DNA from: Paralvinella palmiformis
Lineage: Eukaryota; Annelida; Polychaeta; Terebellida; Alvinellidae
NCBI GenBank assembly: GCA_025642065.1
Contig: JAODUP010000160.1
Span: 457,501-521,500, forward strand
Direction of reading: 5' to 3'
Length of the DNA: 64,000 bases
In this document: positions 62,343 through 64,000 of the stretch, one piece after another
Numbering within the stretch: position 1 is the first letter of the stretch
Layout: each line of letters begins with the position of its first letter
The notes under the pieces: model-generated
Databases searched by the model: none
What the model saw: only the letters and a program-made list of their open reading frames with translations
Told to the model about the DNA's origin: nothing
Position numbers and translations under genes: made by a program

Positions 62343-64000
62343 ACAGTTATCAAAGTAAATTTTAGGCCATACAAAATATCATGGAACCTTTTTACCCCAA
62401 ATATTAGGGAAAAAAAGCCTCATGCTTAATTTGCGCATAGTTTCTCTCACTCTTATTCAGGGTTCTGGAAGCATAACTGATAGGTCGTTCGTCACCATTT
62501 TCAAACTCATGGGAAAAAACTGAGCTCAGCCCATAGGAACTTGCATCGCATGCCAACCATAACCTTTTTACTGGGATCATAATGTTTCACTTATCAACTG
62601 ATTTGTACACTCTTTGAATGCTTGTTTACACTCACTAGACCAGAGTCACTTAGCATTCTTTTGTAGCAGCCTGTGTAATGGATTCAAAACTGTTGCTAAA
62701 TCTGGTAAAAACTGATGATAGTACTGTACTACTCCTAGCCATTATCTTAACTGGGACCCATTAGTGGGAGTTGAGGCATATTTAATTGCCTCTACAGAAC
62801 TTTCCACTGGTCGTACACCATCACCACAATACTCAAATCCAAGGTATACAGTACTGGATTTCAAAAAATCACACTGCCAATTTTATAGTCATATTATTTT
62901 CAATACCATTTGAAGTATATCCAAATTCTCATCATTTCCACCTATGAGCATATCATCTTGCTTACAGCCACACTTGGGTATGCCCTGCAATATTTGATCC
63001 ATCTTAGATTGAAAGATTTTTGGTGAAGATTTAGCTCCATACGGCAGTTTTAAGTAAGCATACAAACCTTTGTGGATGTTTATTGTGAGGAGCTTTATAC
63101 TGGTCTCTTCAACTTTCAATTGTGCATAGGCATGGGACAAATCTAATTTGGTAAATACTTGGGAGCCTGCCATTTGCACATACAGATTCTGAGTAGTTGG
63201 TAGAGTCATTTGCTCATGCTCTAGTGAAGGATTAATACTGACTTCATAATCACCACAGATCCTTACAGATCGATCTGCCTTCGGAACCACTCCAATGGGA
63301 CTAGCCCATTTGGATTTTTCTACTTTTTTAATAACACCATTCTCTTCAAGCTTTTGTAACTCCGCTTCTACTGGTTCACGTGATGCATATGGTACCCTAA
63401 GAGGTTTGTGAAAAACTGGCTTAGCCTCTAACTTAACTCTGATGTGGGCCACATGGCCTTTAAAGCCATCGTAACCATCTTCAAATAAATGGGCCTTAAT
63501 TTTCAACATCAAATTTAATCTCTGATTTTCTCAAAGGAATGTGACTGAAGACTCTTTCTATACATAGATTTACACATTATTTTGTGATCAGCAGGAGTAT
63601 CTATTTGCATTTTACAAGGCTTACGTTAAGCAGCACATTCTCAAAATAACCTTCATTAGAAGACTTAGACAGTGACATAACAGTATATATGCCTAAAGTA
63701 CTAAACAATCATCATCATCATTCTGGTTAATAGTGCTCCCTGTGACAACATTAACTACGCCTGCAGTAGGCTTAGTACTAGTAAAGTCTTTTGGTGTGTC
63801 CTTTGCCTTGTTTAGTCTTGCAAAAACTGGCAAAGTGACCTTGCCTTCTGCACGTTTTACATGTCACGTCCTTATGTGGACAGCCAGGTGCCATCCGCAT
63901 CGATAAGACGACGCTGTACGGTAGTTGAGCGAAATCCGCCTTTACTTCCTAGATACTTCTTTTGACTACTTGTCACTTTATTCACAGTGCTTGTGATGGA
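62343..64000 (-). mobile_element. Ty3/gypsy retrotransposon polyprotein remnant (gag zinc knuckle, RT, RNase H)
   Basis: In minus-strand order: a CCHC knuckle CKTCRRQGHFASFC at about 63817-63862; the reverse transcriptase in one frame at 62889-63512; then an RNase H region in broken frames at 62343-62640 (pieces PSKKVMVG, SYGLSSVF-like, ERPISYASRTLN-like, FGVKRFHDILYGLKFTLIT). The RT shows ENGVIKKVEKSKWASPIGVV, FTKLDLSHAYAQL, LPYGAKSSPKIFQ and the catalytic box as CKQDDMLIGG. Resembles the K02A2.6-like branch of Ty3/gypsy. Frameshifts and the cut at 62343 show it is dead; the 5' end lies beyond the window. Confidence 0.88.
62889..63512 (-). CDS. gypsy reverse transcriptase open frame (207 codons)
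   Basis: The longest open frame outside the host genes. It covers RT fingers and palm: RVPYASREPVEAELQKLEEN, WASPIGVVPKADRSVRICGD, KLDLSHAYAQ (motif A Asp), LPYGAKSSPKIFQSKMDQIL and KQDDMLIGG (motif C). The usual Tyr before x-D-D is Lys, while both Asp are present. It stops at TAG about 62887-62889, before the RNase H region, which sits in other frames, so the polyprotein is interrupted. Confidence 0.85.
   Translation of the reverse strand: MMLKIKAHLFEDGYDGFKGHVAHIRVKLEAKPVFHKPLRVPYASREPVEAELQKLEENGVIKKVEKSKWASPIGVVPKADRSVRICGDYEVSINPSLEHEQMTLPTTQNLYVQMAGSQVFTKLDLSHAYAQLKVEETSIKLLTINIHKGLYAYLKLPYGAKSSPKIFQSKMDQILQGIPKCGCKQDDMLIGGNDENLDILQMVLKII

Overview
This window is nuclear DNA of an animal. 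It has spliced genes with GT-AG introns of a few hundred bases to about 3 kb, an AT-rich background, many (CA)n and (TA)n microsatellites, tRNA-like SINE heads, LINE, hAT, pogo-like and Ty3/gypsy relics, and no bacterial features. The gene content is bilaterian and the repeat style suggests an invertebrate, possibly a lophotrochozoan such as a mollusc. That last step is inference.

Three protein-coding genes can be read exon by exon. (1) 2356-6622 (+): seven exons of an ABHD1/ABHD3-type alpha/beta hydrolase with complete Ser-Asp-His catalytic motifs. The N-terminal membrane-anchor exon is not found and probably lies before the window. (2) 10573-12703 (-): a complete three-exon, 152-residue relative of vertebrate C2orf50 (CIMIP5), convergent with the hydrolase. 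(3) 31263-47833 (-): a complete 13-exon, 1084-residue ACK1/TNK2 non-receptor tyrosine kinase. It runs SAM-like region, kinase, SH3, CRIB, clathrin-box-like motif, Mig-6-like motif and UBA. Its start codon lies directly after a splice acceptor, so a non-coding 5' exon should lie upstream. All exon phases were checked and each gene reads through without a stop.

The rest is mostly repeats. 12.7-31.2 kb is a gene-poor interval. It holds a broken THAP domain, a 26-bp minisatellite with 104-bp higher-order structure, a SINE-like insertion with an 8-bp target duplication, a LINE reverse transcriptase fragment that carries a second LINE 3' end, and further LINE pieces. Introns of the kinase gene contain a near-complete pogo-like transposon with TA target site, an inverted-repeat element, a 49-bp palindrome and long TA arrays. 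47.8-61.6 kb contains no recognisable exon. It holds SINE heads, a Tigger/pogo relic, L2/CR1-like LINE ends and a 1.19-kb hAT-type element with a perfect 8-bp target duplication, which itself contains another inverted-repeat element. 61.6-62.34 kb is a GC-rich block of unclear origin with promoter-like motifs and a degraded reading frame. It ends in a hairpin at the point where a minus-strand Ty3/gypsy polyprotein (62.34-64.0 kb) breaks off.

The three genes have no obvious joint function (lipid hydrolase, axonemal protein, signalling kinase). I found no gene cluster that looks like an undescribed biochemical system. The noteworthy signals are structural: nested transposons with readable target sites, palindromes, and a few unexplained reading frames.
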